Positions 1-9,113 of a stretch of 31,923 nucleotides of DNA are shown piece by piece. Source of the DNA: Perkinsus olseni. Taxonomy: Eukaryota > Perkinsozoa > Perkinsida. The stretch covers positions 1 through 31,923 of the forward strand of contig JABANN010000407.1 of the NCBI GenBank assembly GCA_013115125.1. Direction: 5' to 3'. Within the stretch, counting starts at the first letter, position 1. Each line of letters begins with the position of its first letter. A program made the translations under genes and the position numbers. Below the pieces are notes generated by a model that was not told the DNA's origin, made no database searches, and was given only the letters and a program-made list of their open reading frames with translations.

Positions 1-105
1 TTTCGTAATTTCCACTCTTTCGTCGAATTTCATCACTTCATTTTTCATTTCCGAAATTTCGGAAATTTCCGCAAGCTGAAATTTCAGGAATTTCAGCTTT
101 CGACA
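1..105. repeat. Iterated-palindrome repeat, GAAATTTC core
   Basis: The first 105 bases are an A/T-rich run of degenerate copies of the palindrome GAAATTTC spaced about 10-16 bases apart, for example around 49-58, 61-70 and 80-104. The copy at 76-104 extends into a near-perfect inverted repeat (GCTGAAATTTC / GAATTTCAGC). No open frame explains the pattern. The element begins outside the window, so its left end is unknown. It abuts the 5' side of the partial domain copy at about 112-330 and seems to truncate it. Its architecture, though not its core sequence, resembles the elements at 30860-31452 and 31625-31795. Confidence 0.6.
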
Positions 106-111
106 ACCCTG

Positions 112-330
112 ATCCGACGAGCTTCGACCAAGAGCCCCAAAGAACCTGCGTTGCACCGTCAGTGCTTAGACCAGATCCAGGCGCTCGGAAGATCGGCAGC
201 TAAGTTCCTCGGACAAAAGCCTCCGTCGACTGCTGGGGCCAGTGTGCTCCCCATATTTCATTGGCTCACCAACCGTACGCTAATTTACAACTATCCTGGA
301 CCCCCTGAGATCCAGTGGATAAAGAAGCGT
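112..330 (+). pseudogene. Partial copy of an unknown paralogous domain (copy 1)
   Basis: Function not recognised. Read in the frame starting at 112, the translation runs IRRASTKSP, then QCLDQIQALGR, FLGQKPPSTAG, IFHWLTN and NYPGPPEIQW. It aligns over about 65 residues with the frame at 3487-3690 (RRESDKSP, QCKEQIKKFGK, LLGQGKPSSTAE, IFHWVTN, DYPENPSAW), with about 40 percent identity by eye. The conserved spine is RR-x-S-x-K-S-P, Q-C-x-x-Q-I, LGQ-KP-STA, IFHW-TN and YP-x-x-P-W. No ATG opens it and the palindromic repeat cuts in on its 5' side, so it is either an internal exon of a gene starting outside the window or a broken copy. The protein similarity, weak at DNA level, argues that the family was once under coding selection. 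Confidence 0.5.
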
Positions 331-1956
331 ACTAATTTTGTAACAGCTTCTCCGTCACGCTACACACGATTGGGTGCCGGCACGGTCTGAGACTCAGCTT
401 CCTGACTCGAATGAAGTGTGCATGATTTAATTTACTGAGTGACTCAGCCTGAGTCCAACGCGGTTGTTGCTGGCGTGGCGGTTTGGTTAGCCAAGTTGCC
501 AATGACGTTGAGCCAATGCCAATTCTGTAGTACTCGGTCGGAATGAGGCTCATTCGAGGAGCTGCGTTTGAAGTTCCGCGTGATTTCCGTAGCACATTCT
601 GCTTTCTGGAATCTAGAGAATGGGTCCCATTCGTTGTCACGAGGCTGCGTACATCTGCCGCATTGGCATTCTGAGAACTCTGAGCATCCCAATAGCGACT
701 TGCCGTGGTCGGCCACCGAAGTTCCATATACACCGGAAGCGTGTCACTGCCTGTGATAGATGGGCAATGGAGGCAAGACTACACTCTGAAGCCTCTATGC
801 ATCCGACTCGCAGGATCTCTCTCGCCTTCGACTAGCGCGACAGTCTCAGCCACGGTGCCGCCCGAGTTGAAATAGTCAGCACTGGTTTCCGTTATTGGCA
901 GTGGCTCGCCATGCCGAGGTTGTACGGCACAAGCTCATCCAGTGGTCATCGATCCACCCAGAGAGGGTCTGATCGATAGCTCGCAGAAATAGGCGCTGTC
1001 TTCACGCGAGGCATATGTGATCTGTGCAGAGTTCGTTGCAGTTGCCGGTTCTCAATACTCCTGCGGCTTAGAAGCTGTTGTTGCTGTTCTGCATATGTTG
1101 TTGTGGCAGCGATGACATATTGAGTTTTTGAGTACGTTCGTGGATTGTTGTCATCAAAAAGGAACATCGGTGGTATGCGCATTAAGCGAAGGACGACAAC
1201 TGCGGTTCCAGCATCGCAAGGCAATAGAAGCCTTGGTCTAGCGTAGAAACAACACCCTGCCGAATAGTTGGCTAAGGTTTGAGCGCTGCCCTCCATCACT
1301 GACGGTAAATTCGGTAGAGTCCGCGATTCGAAGCGATGTGTGTTCAGGCCTCTGAGCATGGGAGCATGCTGGTCGGTAGCAACTTCGGCGATGGCAACCC
1401 ATCCTAAGTGGCCTAAGTGGCCGCCCACGCTCACATGAAGTCAGCTCGCGAAATCGGAACGTTCCATCGCTGCGATCGCTCAAATCGCATTTACCGTAAC
1501 TTGGACGCGGAGTCAAGCTTGCCTTGTATTCAATCAGCGTTACCAGGGGAGGCGAAGGCCTCAGGAAGACGGGGCTTTCACCGACACCCCATCCTGTACG
1601 ACGGTATATGATAGAGTAACTCCATGATTATGGTCAACACTCCCGGAACCAGGAATGATTCACTGAGCGGCCGCGGCTCGATCACCGAGGAATTCCGGCT
1701 TTCTCCGAAAAACGCCAGAACGAGCCCGCTCGCTCGAATTGAGGCGGCTGAGACTTTCCGGTCGCCTGGCCAACCCCAAAAGCTTTTACAGCGGTAGGTC
1801 ACCACTATATCGCTCGTGGCAGACAGCTTCCGTCTCACAATTTGTGAGATTGTTCGTGAGTCACAAACAATCTACTCCGCGTGGAACACACAGTTTGCAA
1901 AGAATGCACTGTGTGTAGGGACTTCCTCAACCCTGGGCGAGGAGCGAATCGAAGGG
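331..1956. other. No confident gene
   Basis: This stretch has open frames on both strands but none with an ATG start, a known motif and plausible splice borders together. The longest is on the minus strand at 946-1434, open for 162 codons, with its first internal ATG near 1356. It contains a Gln run (EQQQQLL) and no domain I recognise, and it could be an exon of an unknown gene. A 9-base direct repeat CCTAAGTGG lies at about 1402-1419. I see nothing else. Confidence 0.4.
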
Positions 1957-1993
1957 CTTCCCCTTGCATCGAAAGCTCCGATGCAAGGGGAAG
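1957..1993. promoter_or_regulatory. Perfect 15-bp hairpin upstream of the secreted-protein gene
   Basis: CTTCCCCTTGCATCG at 1957-1971 is followed by a 7-base loop and its exact reverse complement at 1979-1993. The hairpin ends 51 bases before the ATG at 2045, so it would lie in the promoter or the 5' untranslated region. A role in transcription or translation is inference. It resembles in style the hairpins of the 18.5-24.8 kb block. Confidence 0.7.
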
Positions 1994-2044
1994 ATCTGAC
2001 CTCGTCTATCTCAGTGAGGTAACCTCACGTCCGAGCCGTGTAGC

Positions 2045-2650
2045 ATGATGATGTCCATCCCTCGCCGGCTCTTCAACGCTGTATTCCTTCTCGTCTGGTG
2101 GCAACTTTATGTGATTGAAGCTGCTTCCATAGTCCCCGAGAGTTTGACGGGAGATAGCGGTTTCATGGACCACACGGAGCCGAGGGAGCCCTCAGACGCA
2201 AAGGAGAGCGGCGTGCTGGCGATGTTGGTAAGATGGCAGTACGATAAAATAACCACGCCCTCATCGTTTTGGCTGCTTTCAGAGAAGGAAATCACATTCG
2301 AAGTTGGAGCCGGAGCAAAGAGAACTTATGGTCGGTGAAACCTGTCACAACGCAATGAGTCATGAGTCGGAGTTGAACGGGGAATCGAATAGTGTTTTTT
2401 CAGGCTCTCAAGCGCGAGGACATACTCATCCCCGGGAAGTCGGACACTGGTGGCTACCCCAAGGTGAGTCGCCTCAACGTCGGGCATGAGCGGCCGTGGC
2501 GCGTGAACCCGGGCAATTGGGAGCCCAATGGAGCTAGTCCGCTCTTAACTGGAGCTGGGGATGTACCTTCAGGTGTGGCTTGGGTACGACGTCTTCGGTG
2601 AAGGGCTTCAGAAGTTGACTGATGTACGAGAACTCAATCACACTAAGTAA
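2045..2650 (+). CDS. Small predicted secreted protein, three exons
   Basis: Function unknown. The first exon opens with an ATG and a classic signal peptide: basic RR at residues 6-7, hydrophobic core VFLLVWWQLYVI, then a likely cleavage site after the AAS at about 26-28. Preferred model: exon 1 2045-2227 (donor GTAAGA), exon 2 2404-2463 (acceptor TTTTTTCAG, encoding ALKREDILIPGK..), exon 3 2573-2650 (VWLGYDVFGEG.., stop TAA), all phase 0, giving about 106 residues. Alternatives for the first intron are a donor at 2303, or a 62-nt intron at 2331-2392 that enlarges exons 1 and 2. Exon 2 joined to exon 3 across a 109-nt intron gives a natural-looking, open junction, which supports the model. The stop lies 13 bases inside the convergent gene on the other strand. 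Signal peptide plus small size suggests an exported protein; no Pfam-type motif was recognised. Confidence 0.55.
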
Positions 2651-3139
2651 CACCATAGGGAAAAATCACGCTGAAATAGTGGGGAGACCCTATTCATTTC
2701 AGGGGTTCTCGCTACAGCTTCTTCCGCATGACGGTTGACGAGGAGGTTGAGGAAGGCATTGGGTGGTAGGCGGGGCAGATCGCTTCGCCAAACGGAAACG
2801 AGGTGCTCACGAGTGATAGACACTTGTACAGGGCTGTCAAAGATATCCTCGCTCGTATGCACAAGATTCGTAAGCGCAGAAGGCATCTCTGTAAATGGAC
2901 AACAGAAGTGGATGCGAAGCGTAGAGGGATCTCCCTTGATAGCGTAAAGACTCCGCGCTGCGACTCGCAGCCTGGCGATGCGACCGCTCCGACCGGTGGC
3001 AGGAATTTCGAACGGTTTCTTCACTGAAACTATTCAGATACGTTTGGGAACTTATTGGATCACGCTCACCATGATCGATCCGGCTGATGGATTCGAGATC
3101 AGCTGGCTCAGTGCCAAGATACGTTCGCGGTAATATCAC
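2638..3139 (-). CDS. Hypothetical protein, 3' exons of a convergent gene
   Basis: Function not recognised. Two exons fit together: 3070-3139 (ending ..SRIDH plus one base) and 2638-3023, separated by a 46-nt intron with donor GTGAGC and acceptor TTTCAG. The joined frame runs about 152 codons to a TGA at 2638-2640. The protein is mixed alpha/beta-looking, with a basic stretch (GRSGRIARLRVAARS) followed by segments such as HTSEDIFDSPVQVSI and VWRSDLPRLPPNAFL; no membrane segment is obvious. The upstream exon starts at an acceptor (TTATAG at about 3145-3140) rather than an ATG, so at least one 5' exon is missing from this model. The 3' end overlaps the last 13 bases of the plus-strand secreted-protein gene tail-to-tail. 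Confidence 0.5.
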
Positions 3140-3341
3140 CTATAACAGGTCATCCAGCGTAAAGAGTCATCCCCGATAATCGTACACTATGTCTTATCAA
3201 AGGGCTTCCTCTAATAGTTCACACATTCAATAGAATGTAATGCACATCCCAGAGAGAGTTCAGTGTCTGAAACTTGGGTGTGTGTGAGCTTGTAGTCCAA
3301 CGCCGATTCCGGCTTAGTTAGACTCTTGCTGATGTGCACAG

Positions 3342-3728
3342 TTGGAAACTTCGGGGTTGTTCCATACCGCTTTGGCTCTGCGCTATGGCCTCCGATATCA
3401 AATTTTGCTCTTCAGATCACTCACTCCCGAATTTCACATGCCGAGATTTCGCAGAATGGTATCAGATGCGAGGATTGTTCGGCGTGAGTCGGATAAGAGC
3501 CCCTACACAGATGATTTGGGGAGCCAGTGCAAGGAGCAGATCAAAAAATTTGGCAAGGCAGCTTCAGATCTTCTCGGACAGGGGAAGCCCTCATCGACTG
3601 CTGAGGGCGCCCTTGCTATTTTCCACTGGGTCACTAACCACTCACTAGTATCTGACTATCCTGAAAACCCCAGCGCGTGGCGACAGGAGGTCTCTGGTGA
3701 TTTAGAGGTGACACGTGGATGGACTTGA
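3342..3728 (+). CDS. Exon carrying the unknown paralogous domain (copy 2)
   Basis: Function not recognised. The frame is open for 128 codons and contains the better preserved copy of the domain also seen at 112-330, from RRESDKSP (about 3487) to DYPENPSAW (about 3685). Conserved features are a single Cys in QCKEQI, an LGQ-KP-STA loop, IFHW-TN, and a YP-x-x-P-W end. The frame has no ATG at its 5' end, so the first coding part is probably another exon; AG acceptor candidates lie at about 3338-3340 and 3411-3413. The true 3' border may be a donor before the frame's stop (for example GTGACA near 3708). Two diverged copies about 3.4 kb apart suggest a tandemly expanded gene family. Confidence 0.4.
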   Translation: METSGLFHTALALRYGLRYQILLFRSLTPEFHMPRFRRMVSDARIVRRESDKSPYTDDLGSQCKEQIKKFGKAASDLLGQGKPSSTAEGALAIFHWVTNHSLVSDYPENPSAWRQEVSGDLEVTRGWT

Positions 3729-3729
3729 A

Positions 3730-4358
3730 AAGCAGCACTACAGCTGCTCGAATCGAACAACCATATATGTCCTCGAATGTGCTGTTGCTGACTGCTGTAA
3801 AACCCATGTTGATGTGCTGTCGACCTGCGTGTTGAGTTCCCACGTTCATTCAGCAAGGCCACTACGAGATTGCGAGGCTATCTTCGACGACCCAGCCTCA
3901 TGCACTTCTCCCGTGTCACTATCTTGACAGTTATAATGTGTATGACTCACGAACACTAGCCTCGGCGCGATCTCGGCCACCACAGTGATGACAGCACCCG
4001 AACAATCCCCCCACCAGCTCACCTGTTCCACTCGTGAATAACCCTTCATCGGCCACTCCTGCTGGATTGCCTCAGTTTATCAGTAGACGGTGGGGTTATA
4101 AAACGACGAGAAAAAATGTTTCTCCGAATATTTCGAGAGTATCTCTATATCATCATAGCTAATATTCAGTATCGGTCACGAGAATAGCTCGGATTTGCCC
4201 TGCAGATAGACTCGTTTCATGTGACGGTGTTGACCGATTACACTGGAAAAAGTGGGCCTCGACCCAACTGAGGCGAACGGCCGTGGCCACCTCGAACCCG
4301 CGATAACACAATGCGACAGGCGAGGCACCAACGACCCATCCGATGAAGTTCGCACTTA
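3730..4358. other. No confident gene
   Basis: Only short frames without start codons, splice signals or recognisable motifs are seen on either strand. The ordinary base composition gives no hint of a mobile element. Confidence 0.4.
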
Positions 4359-4667
4359 TCATCGTCTGCCACGCCTTCGACGACTACGGGGGTCATCACC
4401 AGAGCTATCCTCGTCAGAATCGCTCTGTAGTCGCCGCGGTCGAAGTTGCCTCGCACGTTGGTTACTCTGGATCAATTTTAAGAACAAACCGTGCTTTAAT
4501 AATGAGAGAAGCTTCACGCTATAATAGGGGTACCCTACCTGTTGCACTTGACGACGACGCTGTTTGCGAGCTCGCGAGACCGTCGCGCAACCTCCAATGA
4601 TACCGAGGACTCCAGAGCCTAGGAGAATCCGCTGAGCCCTCGTCGTCCCACGGGCCTGATCACCCAC
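4359..4667 (-). CDS. Small basic protein with a hydrophobic segment (3' exons)
   Basis: Function unknown. Two exons fit: 4539-4667 encodes a hydrophobic stretch RILLGSGVLGIIGGCATV followed by a basic patch RARKQRRR, and 4359-4424 encodes an acidic run SDSDEDSSGDDP ending in an Arg-rich tail RRRRGRR before TGA. The 114-nt intron between them uses donor GTAGGG and acceptor GACTACAG and keeps phase 0; if it is not removed the frame is still open, so both forms are possible. The 5' exon has no ATG, so an upstream exon is expected. A candidate is 4832-5058 (minus), which starts with an ATG, encodes a His-rich segment (PVHHHHTQHW) and ends at a good donor (GTGAGC), but its join to this exon could not be fixed. 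A single-pass membrane anchor with a charged tail is the likeliest reading. Confidence 0.4.
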   Translation of the reverse strand: MGDQARGTTRAQRILLGSGVLGIIGGCATVSRARKQRRRQVQQVGYPYYSVKLLSLLKHGLFLKLIQSNQRARQLRPRRLQSDSDEDSSGDDPRSRRRRGRR

Positions 4668-4831
4668 CTATGAGCGCCCACCTCACCCAGTGATGCCAGT
4701 GGTCGTACCTGTTGTGACGCAAAGCACGGCTACTTCAAACTTTCAACCTCAGGAGGGATACAGGCAACTGATGCTTAGTCATATGCGTTCTACATCGAGC
4801 AACGGGAGGTCAGACCGGCGCTGAAGCTCAC

Positions 4832-5058
4832 CAATGCTGTGTGTGATGATGATGTACTGGCTTGCATGTGAGGATGGGGTGGCAGCCTTTGGGATGCGCC
4901 CGAGGGCGAGCATGCACCACTCCACCCTGCACGTTGTCATGATCAGGGTTACCATTATTGTATTGTGACAAACCGTGATGAGGAGCATGTCCGTCGAGCG
5001 ATGGCGTTGCCACAGAGGAGCTCCTGTCAGAGGCCACCGTGAGGGACTCATGGCTCAT
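4832..5058 (-). CDS. Possible first exon of the preceding small gene
   Basis: The frame begins MSHESLTVASDRSSS at an ATG (5056-5058) and stays open for 75 codons plus two bases to a strong donor GTGAGC at 4831. It is rich in Ser, His and Asn and has no recognised domain. Being on the same strand directly upstream of an ATG-less exon, it may be the start of that gene. Phase 2 at the donor must be matched by an acceptor I could not choose with confidence. Confidence 0.3.
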
Positions 5059-5063
5059 ATTCG

Positions 5064-5589
5064 ATGAGAGCGACCAACAGGCAGCAGTGGTAGTGACTCG
5101 CTCAACTCACCAGAATGCTGTCACATGAGGCAAGCCTGTGATCTCCACAGAGCCGCTAGAGAACGTGGAGTGACTGTGTGGACACAAGTGGTCCATAAAA
5201 GATAAAAAATAAGCGAGAGTTGAGTCCCTCGAAGACTTTGAAAGCGACTGGTCACTGGAAGCCAACTCTAAAAATCAGAGTTGATTCTGGAACTGCGTTT
5301 TACGTGCGAAATTCCAGGACCGATTCGGAGCCTCAAAATTAGCCTGCTGAACAGGGCGATACATAGTCTTGTCTTATACAGTCTTCATACACTGTCTCCA
5401 ACTGTGCGCATCGGCGAGAGTCTAACTCCGCCGGAACCGGTGTTGGACTGAAAACTCACACACACACTGATACACAGTCGAGCCTCGATGTGACTGAGCC
5501 CGAGGCGGACTTGCCCGAATTTGCAGTAGTCCACGCAACAAGGAATCGTGAAAACTAATCTAGCTTAATAATAACACAGCTCGGCGACT
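5064..5589. other. Intergenic, 3' side of the transporter gene
   Basis: No open frame of note. A 7-bp inverted repeat with a 7-base loop, CAACTCT..AGAGTTG, lies near 5262-5282, and an A-rich run near 5197-5212. Nothing else is seen. Confidence 0.4.
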
Positions 5590-6609
5590 CTAGATTCCAT
5601 GAGTGCCGCCGTCGAGCTCTCTATCGAAGGGGTCAATCTTCGGGGCGCTCAATCCAGTCCAGTCGATCTTTCCTACTGGATCGTATCGGTTAAAGCTGAT
5701 CCCCTCAAGCTTGAGGCGAGTAAACCAACCGATGGAGAGACTAGCGACGGAGACACCAACAAGGTTTTTGATGGTCAAGGGGTCTCCAAAGATAAGATAG
5801 CCGATTGAAAGTACCAGACAGACTTCGGCGTTGCATAATACATTGTAAGACAATGGTGACACTTCAATGAGGATGATGAAAATAGTGGCGTTCACAACGA
5901 GACTAAGTACGCAAAAAACGAGGACTAGCGAGAGAGCCGAAAGAGATGGTGTATACTCCAGGATCTCGGATACGTCTTCGAGCAAGGGGATGACCATGAA
6001 CAGCAACAGGGCAGTAACCAACGATTGGCGATGGAGGAGCTGTAGCGGTCTGCATTGAGCCTGCTTCGGAGTGACATAAACCAAGACTTGATAAAGCGCT
6101 GCGCAGGCGACACTGAGCAAGCCCCATAGCGAGCCCAGCAGGTTGAAGTTGAAGCTAGAGACCGTTTCCAGTACCATGCCAATGACCATCGCAAAAAGGG
6201 TAAGGCCTTGGTCGGGAGGCACAGCAGTGGAGTAGAGAAGGTTCTGCACGAGCAGGATAGCCGGTGTAACTAGGATTTTGGTTAACTCATAAACGCCCGG
6301 GTCGTTATAGTCCAGCGAAAAGTTGTTGAAAATGACGAAGCCACAGAATGCCACTGAGACCGGGAAGACTTCCACTAGAGGCAAAGGTTCTCCTCCGATG
6401 ATGAGCCGGCGTCGGATCGCGAACTCGAACGTGGCGAAAATGAAGAGATTGCTTAGGATCGTAAGAAGGGTGGCCCACTTGAAGCCTTCAATGAAAGCTA
6501 GCTTATTGATCCAAGCTAGGATCAACGAACCACTGCAGTGGATGAGTATCACGGTCGACCGATACCGCAGTGACGAATTCGGTGTGGCCATAGCTTTCGA
6601 AAGCATCAT
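5590..6609 (-). CDS. Triose-phosphate/nucleotide-sugar transporter family protein (SLC35E-like)
   Basis: A 339-residue intronless membrane protein of the drug/metabolite transporter superfamily, TPT branch, which exchanges sugar phosphates or nucleotide sugars across Golgi, ER or plastid-type membranes. About ten hydrophobic segments are visible, starting at residues 18-38 and 43-64. Family hallmarks are the motif NNFSLDYNDPGVYELTKI at 95-112 followed by the Thr-Pro of LVTP (compare N-S-V-x-F-Y-Q-x-x-K in SLC35E proteins), and the C-terminal LTIKNLVGVSVASLSIGW segment near 278-295. The length is normal for the family. The start ATG at 6607-6609 is followed by a second Met. The C-terminal tail (about 30 residues, ending DRELDGGTHGI) is acidic and lacks a dilysine ER signal. 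Substrate cannot be told from sequence; SLC35E3-like is the best guess. The gene sits upstream-to-downstream with the peptide transporter on the same strand, 517 bases apart. Confidence 0.85.
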   Translation of the reverse strand: MMLSKAMATPNSSLRYRSTVILIHCSGSLILAWINKLAFIEGFKWATLLTILSNLFIFATFEFAIRRRLIIGGEPLPLVEVFPVSVAFCGFVIFNNFSLDYNDPGVYELTKILVTPAILLVQNLLYSTAVPPDQGLTLFAMVIGMVLETVSSFNFNLLGSLWGLLSVACAALYQVLVYVTPKQAQCRPLQLLHRQSLVTALLLFMVIPLLEDVSEILEYTPSLSALSLVLVFCVLSLVVNATIFIILIEVSPLSYNVLCNAEVCLVLSIGYLIFGDPLTIKNLVGVSVASLSIGWFTRLKLEGISFNRYDPVGKIDWTGLSAPKIDPFDRELDGGTHGI

Positions 6610-7126
6610 GAGCTTGTGACTAAACTAAAACCTGACGAGGCCTTTGCGTGCGAAACCTTCATGACGAGAGGCATCACAGAGCAAGCCCGACACAGTCGAG
6701 TGAATATTAATTCACACTGGCAGATTTCGACGATGAGATCTGGAAAATAGCAGACCAGCTAATTGTCGCAGAGGTCTCGAGTCCAGATCCCTGAAACGAC
6801 GCGAACCCCATAGGGTACGCTGAAAGTTCTCAAGGGAGGAGGGACCCTCAAGGAGGGCTCAAGGGGCTCACGCAACCACGCAGTGAGACGTATACGAATA
6901 AACGCCTGGGCATTTCCCGTAGCCATTGACCAACAGACACGAGGAATTCAGATGAGCGACTGTCACTCATATCAGAAATGATTGTATTAATATTCTGTTA
7001 CTGATTATATCTAGTACGACGACGAAGACGACGAACTGATCTTCGTGGACTAAACAATGTTTAGATATCATTCACCATTCCTTGTTAACTTTCTCTGTTC
7101 TCCTAAGTTCCGGGCCGGTCGGCCAC
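6610..7126. other. Intergenic between two transporter genes
   Basis: No gene. CTCAAGGGAGG, CTCAAGGAGGG and CTCAAGGGG form imperfect direct repeats at about 6828-6868. A plus-strand 11-mer, CCGTAGCCATT at 6918-6928, equals the first part of the dinoflagellate spliced leader but diverges afterwards. A (GACGAC)-type stretch lies near 7016-7036. Confidence 0.4.
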
Positions 7127-8638
7127 TTACGATACTTCAGATTTCTGACGAGCGATAACAGCAGCGTAGACTCTACGATAGTAGGGTAGCATGAGCAGAG
7201 AGCAAACGGCACCGACAAGGCATAAGCCTATGAGGACATAGTAATAGTAATCGTAATGTGACCCGACAACGGACTCCTCTGGTCTGTCAAAGTCAAAGTT
7301 TGGGAGCCAGGGGGCGGCAACTTGGAATACGACGGCCGAGAGACTGTTGGCGATTGCAAAGAAGCAGAGGTTCACCGCAGAGGCAACAGCTTTGAGCTCC
7401 GGTGGGGCATGAGTGAAGGCGACCTCGTAGCTTGTTGAGATGAGGAAGATTTCCCCCGCGGCTATCAAGGAGAACTGGGGGACTTGCCACCATATGGACA
7501 CGGTAAATAGGGGATGAGCCATGATAGCATACTCAACGATAAGGGCGCAAACTAAAGCCAACGCGCCCAGAAGGGAACCTATGCAGAAGCGGACCAATAC
7601 AGGAGGCATCCTACCACGCCGACGCAGCCACGGATAGAGAAGTTGGTCGACCAAGGCAGATACCACCACGACCGCTATCGGGTCTACATTCTGCATGAGG
7701 GCTGCTGGCATGGTCCAGCCGAAGGTGTTGCGATCCATCTTGAAGGCTTGTGTCAGAAATGCAGTTGTCATGTTATTGTAGGCCATGTTGAAGGGGATGA
7801 TCAAGACAAATAAAGGTAATAAATAAAAGAAGACTTTGGCGTCTTCAATGAACTCGTCCTTGAATTTCCCTCCCCTGCTCTCCTTGTTCTTCTCTACAGA
7901 GCATCGAGCAAGGGAGTATACCACGACCTTGCAGACCTGCAACACGGCGGATCCTTGCGGCTTAGCCTTCACATAGCGATTCATGAAATCGCCAAGAACA
8001 AATACTATAGTAGCCACCACGAAGAAGGCCAGAGGGAAAGCGAAGCTCGCCGTGAAGTTGACCTGCTGTAGCAGAATCGGGGTAACGATGCCCCCAATGA
8101 TGGCCCCCAGGTTGATCGAAGCGTAGAAGTAGGTGAAGAACCGGGTTATCAGCTCCTTGTGCTCATCAGGGTGCATCTGCTGAGCTCCCATCACGTTGAC
8201 GCAACTTTTGATACCACCCGCACCGACCGTGATGAGGGCGAGCAAGGACAAGTGTATCATCCAGGGCTCGCTGATTGACCGGACAGACGACAAAGTGAGG
8301 ATGACGAGGCCCAACATGTAGAGCAATGAGAAGCTTAGGATAGTGTAGTAGACTCCGGCAAGCGTGTCGGCCAGGATGCCTCCTAGGAGTGGGGTAACAT
8401 ACAGGATGGCGTTGAAAATGGAGACGTAAGAGTCAGCCTGCACATCCTCGTAATTAAGGTACTCCTTAAGGAAGAGCTGGAGGTTGGGGGTGAGTCCATA
8501 GAATGCCAGCCTTTCACAGAACTCCTGCATAAGTATGAATACACAGGCCACCCATATGGGGTTCTCGAAGTAGTGATAAGTGTTACCAGTTCGATCTGTC
8601 CAAGAGAACGGTTTGTTGAAGGGCATGCGAGGTGCCAA
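7127..8638 (-). CDS. Proton-coupled oligopeptide transporter (POT/PTR, SLC15-like)
   Basis: A 503-residue intronless major-facilitator protein that imports di- and tripeptides with protons across the plasma or a vesicular membrane. The POT signature in the first helix is present: E39-F-C-E42-R43 with LAFYGLTPNL after it (the family's ExxERFxYYG). The loop TPLLGGILAD at 82-91 matches the PTR pattern, and FFTYFYASINLGAIIGG at 167-183 is the classic PTR2 family signature. AGGIKSCVNVMGAQQ at 140-154 matches the conserved helix-4 region. About twelve membrane segments are seen, with a large loop near residues 225-265. It lacks the large extracellular domain of animal SLC15A1/2, as protist and plant relatives do. 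The ATG at 8636-8638 gives a full-length N-terminus. A 9-bp hairpin lies 80 bases upstream. Confidence 0.93.
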   Translation of the reverse strand: MAPRMPFNKPFSWTDRTGNTYHYFENPIWVACVFILMQEFCERLAFYGLTPNLQLFLKEYLNYEDVQADSYVSIFNAILYVTPLLGGILADTLAGVYYTILSFSLLYMLGLVILTLSSVRSISEPWMIHLSLLALITVGAGGIKSCVNVMGAQQMHPDEHKELITRFFTYFYASINLGAIIGGIVTPILLQQVNFTASFAFPLAFFVVATIVFVLGDFMNRYVKAKPQGSAVLQVCKVVVYSLARCSVEKNKESRGGKFKDEFIEDAKVFFYLLPLFVLIIPFNMAYNNMTTAFLTQAFKMDRNTFGWTMPAALMQNVDPIAVVVVSALVDQLLYPWLRRRGRMPPVLVRFCIGSLLGALALVCALIVEYAIMAHPLFTVSIWWQVPQFSLIAAGEIFLISTSYEVAFTHAPPELKAVASAVNLCFFAIANSLSAVVFQVAAPWLPNFDFDRPEESVVGSHYDYYYYVLIGLCLVGAVCSLLMLPYYRRVYAAVIARQKSEVS

Positions 8639-9113
8639 GGGAGTAGAACCTACGATGCAGAGCAGTGGTGGAGAAGGCCCCTGTCCCAGTATGAGCTATG
8701 AGACAGAATCCTCAGACGCAGAGACTCTCTGCTAGCCAGACAGTCTCTGCGCATGCGTGCTACCCTGTACGCAGAGACAAACGGTTGCAGTAGATCGTCT
8801 CGGACAACATCACTCCGTCGGTGTCGCGATGGGGCAGCCGAGTGTGAATCCTGAAGCAGTGAGAGGTAGCTGCAATGGAACCCTCGACGTCACACTACTA
8901 ACACAACACGACTGATGACGTTGAAAGTCAATAAATGATGGATAGTGCTGATCTCAGATAGACAAAACTCGCCAGAATCACCCGCAAGACAGGGCGGCCT
9001 CCGGAAAAATCACCTGAAAATGAACTACGCCATGCGCCCTTGGAGCACGGAAGAAACGAAGCAGACAGGAGACATCCCCATGACCTCCCTTCCCACCTCA
9101 TTAGTCGATGAGC
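8639..9113. other. Intergenic with an upstream hairpin
   Basis: No gene. GCAGAGACT at 8718-8726 pairs with AGTCTCTGC at 8742-8750, and a third GCAGAGAC lies at 8771-8778. The hairpin is on the 5' side of the peptide transporter gene and may lie in its leader. The rest, up to the stop of the MYND gene, shows nothing distinctive. Confidence 0.45.
8718..8750. promoter_or_regulatory. Hairpin upstream of the peptide transporter gene
   Basis: A perfect 9-bp inverted repeat (GCAGAGACT / AGTCTCTGC) encloses a 15-base loop, 80 bases before the ATG. The octamer GCAGAGAC recurs at 8771. A regulatory role is inference. Confidence 0.4.

Noticed and set aside
332-835. Overlapping 60-130 codon frames on both strands
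   Set aside because: All strands are similarly open, starts are not ATG where checked, and no motif or splice structure supports any of them.
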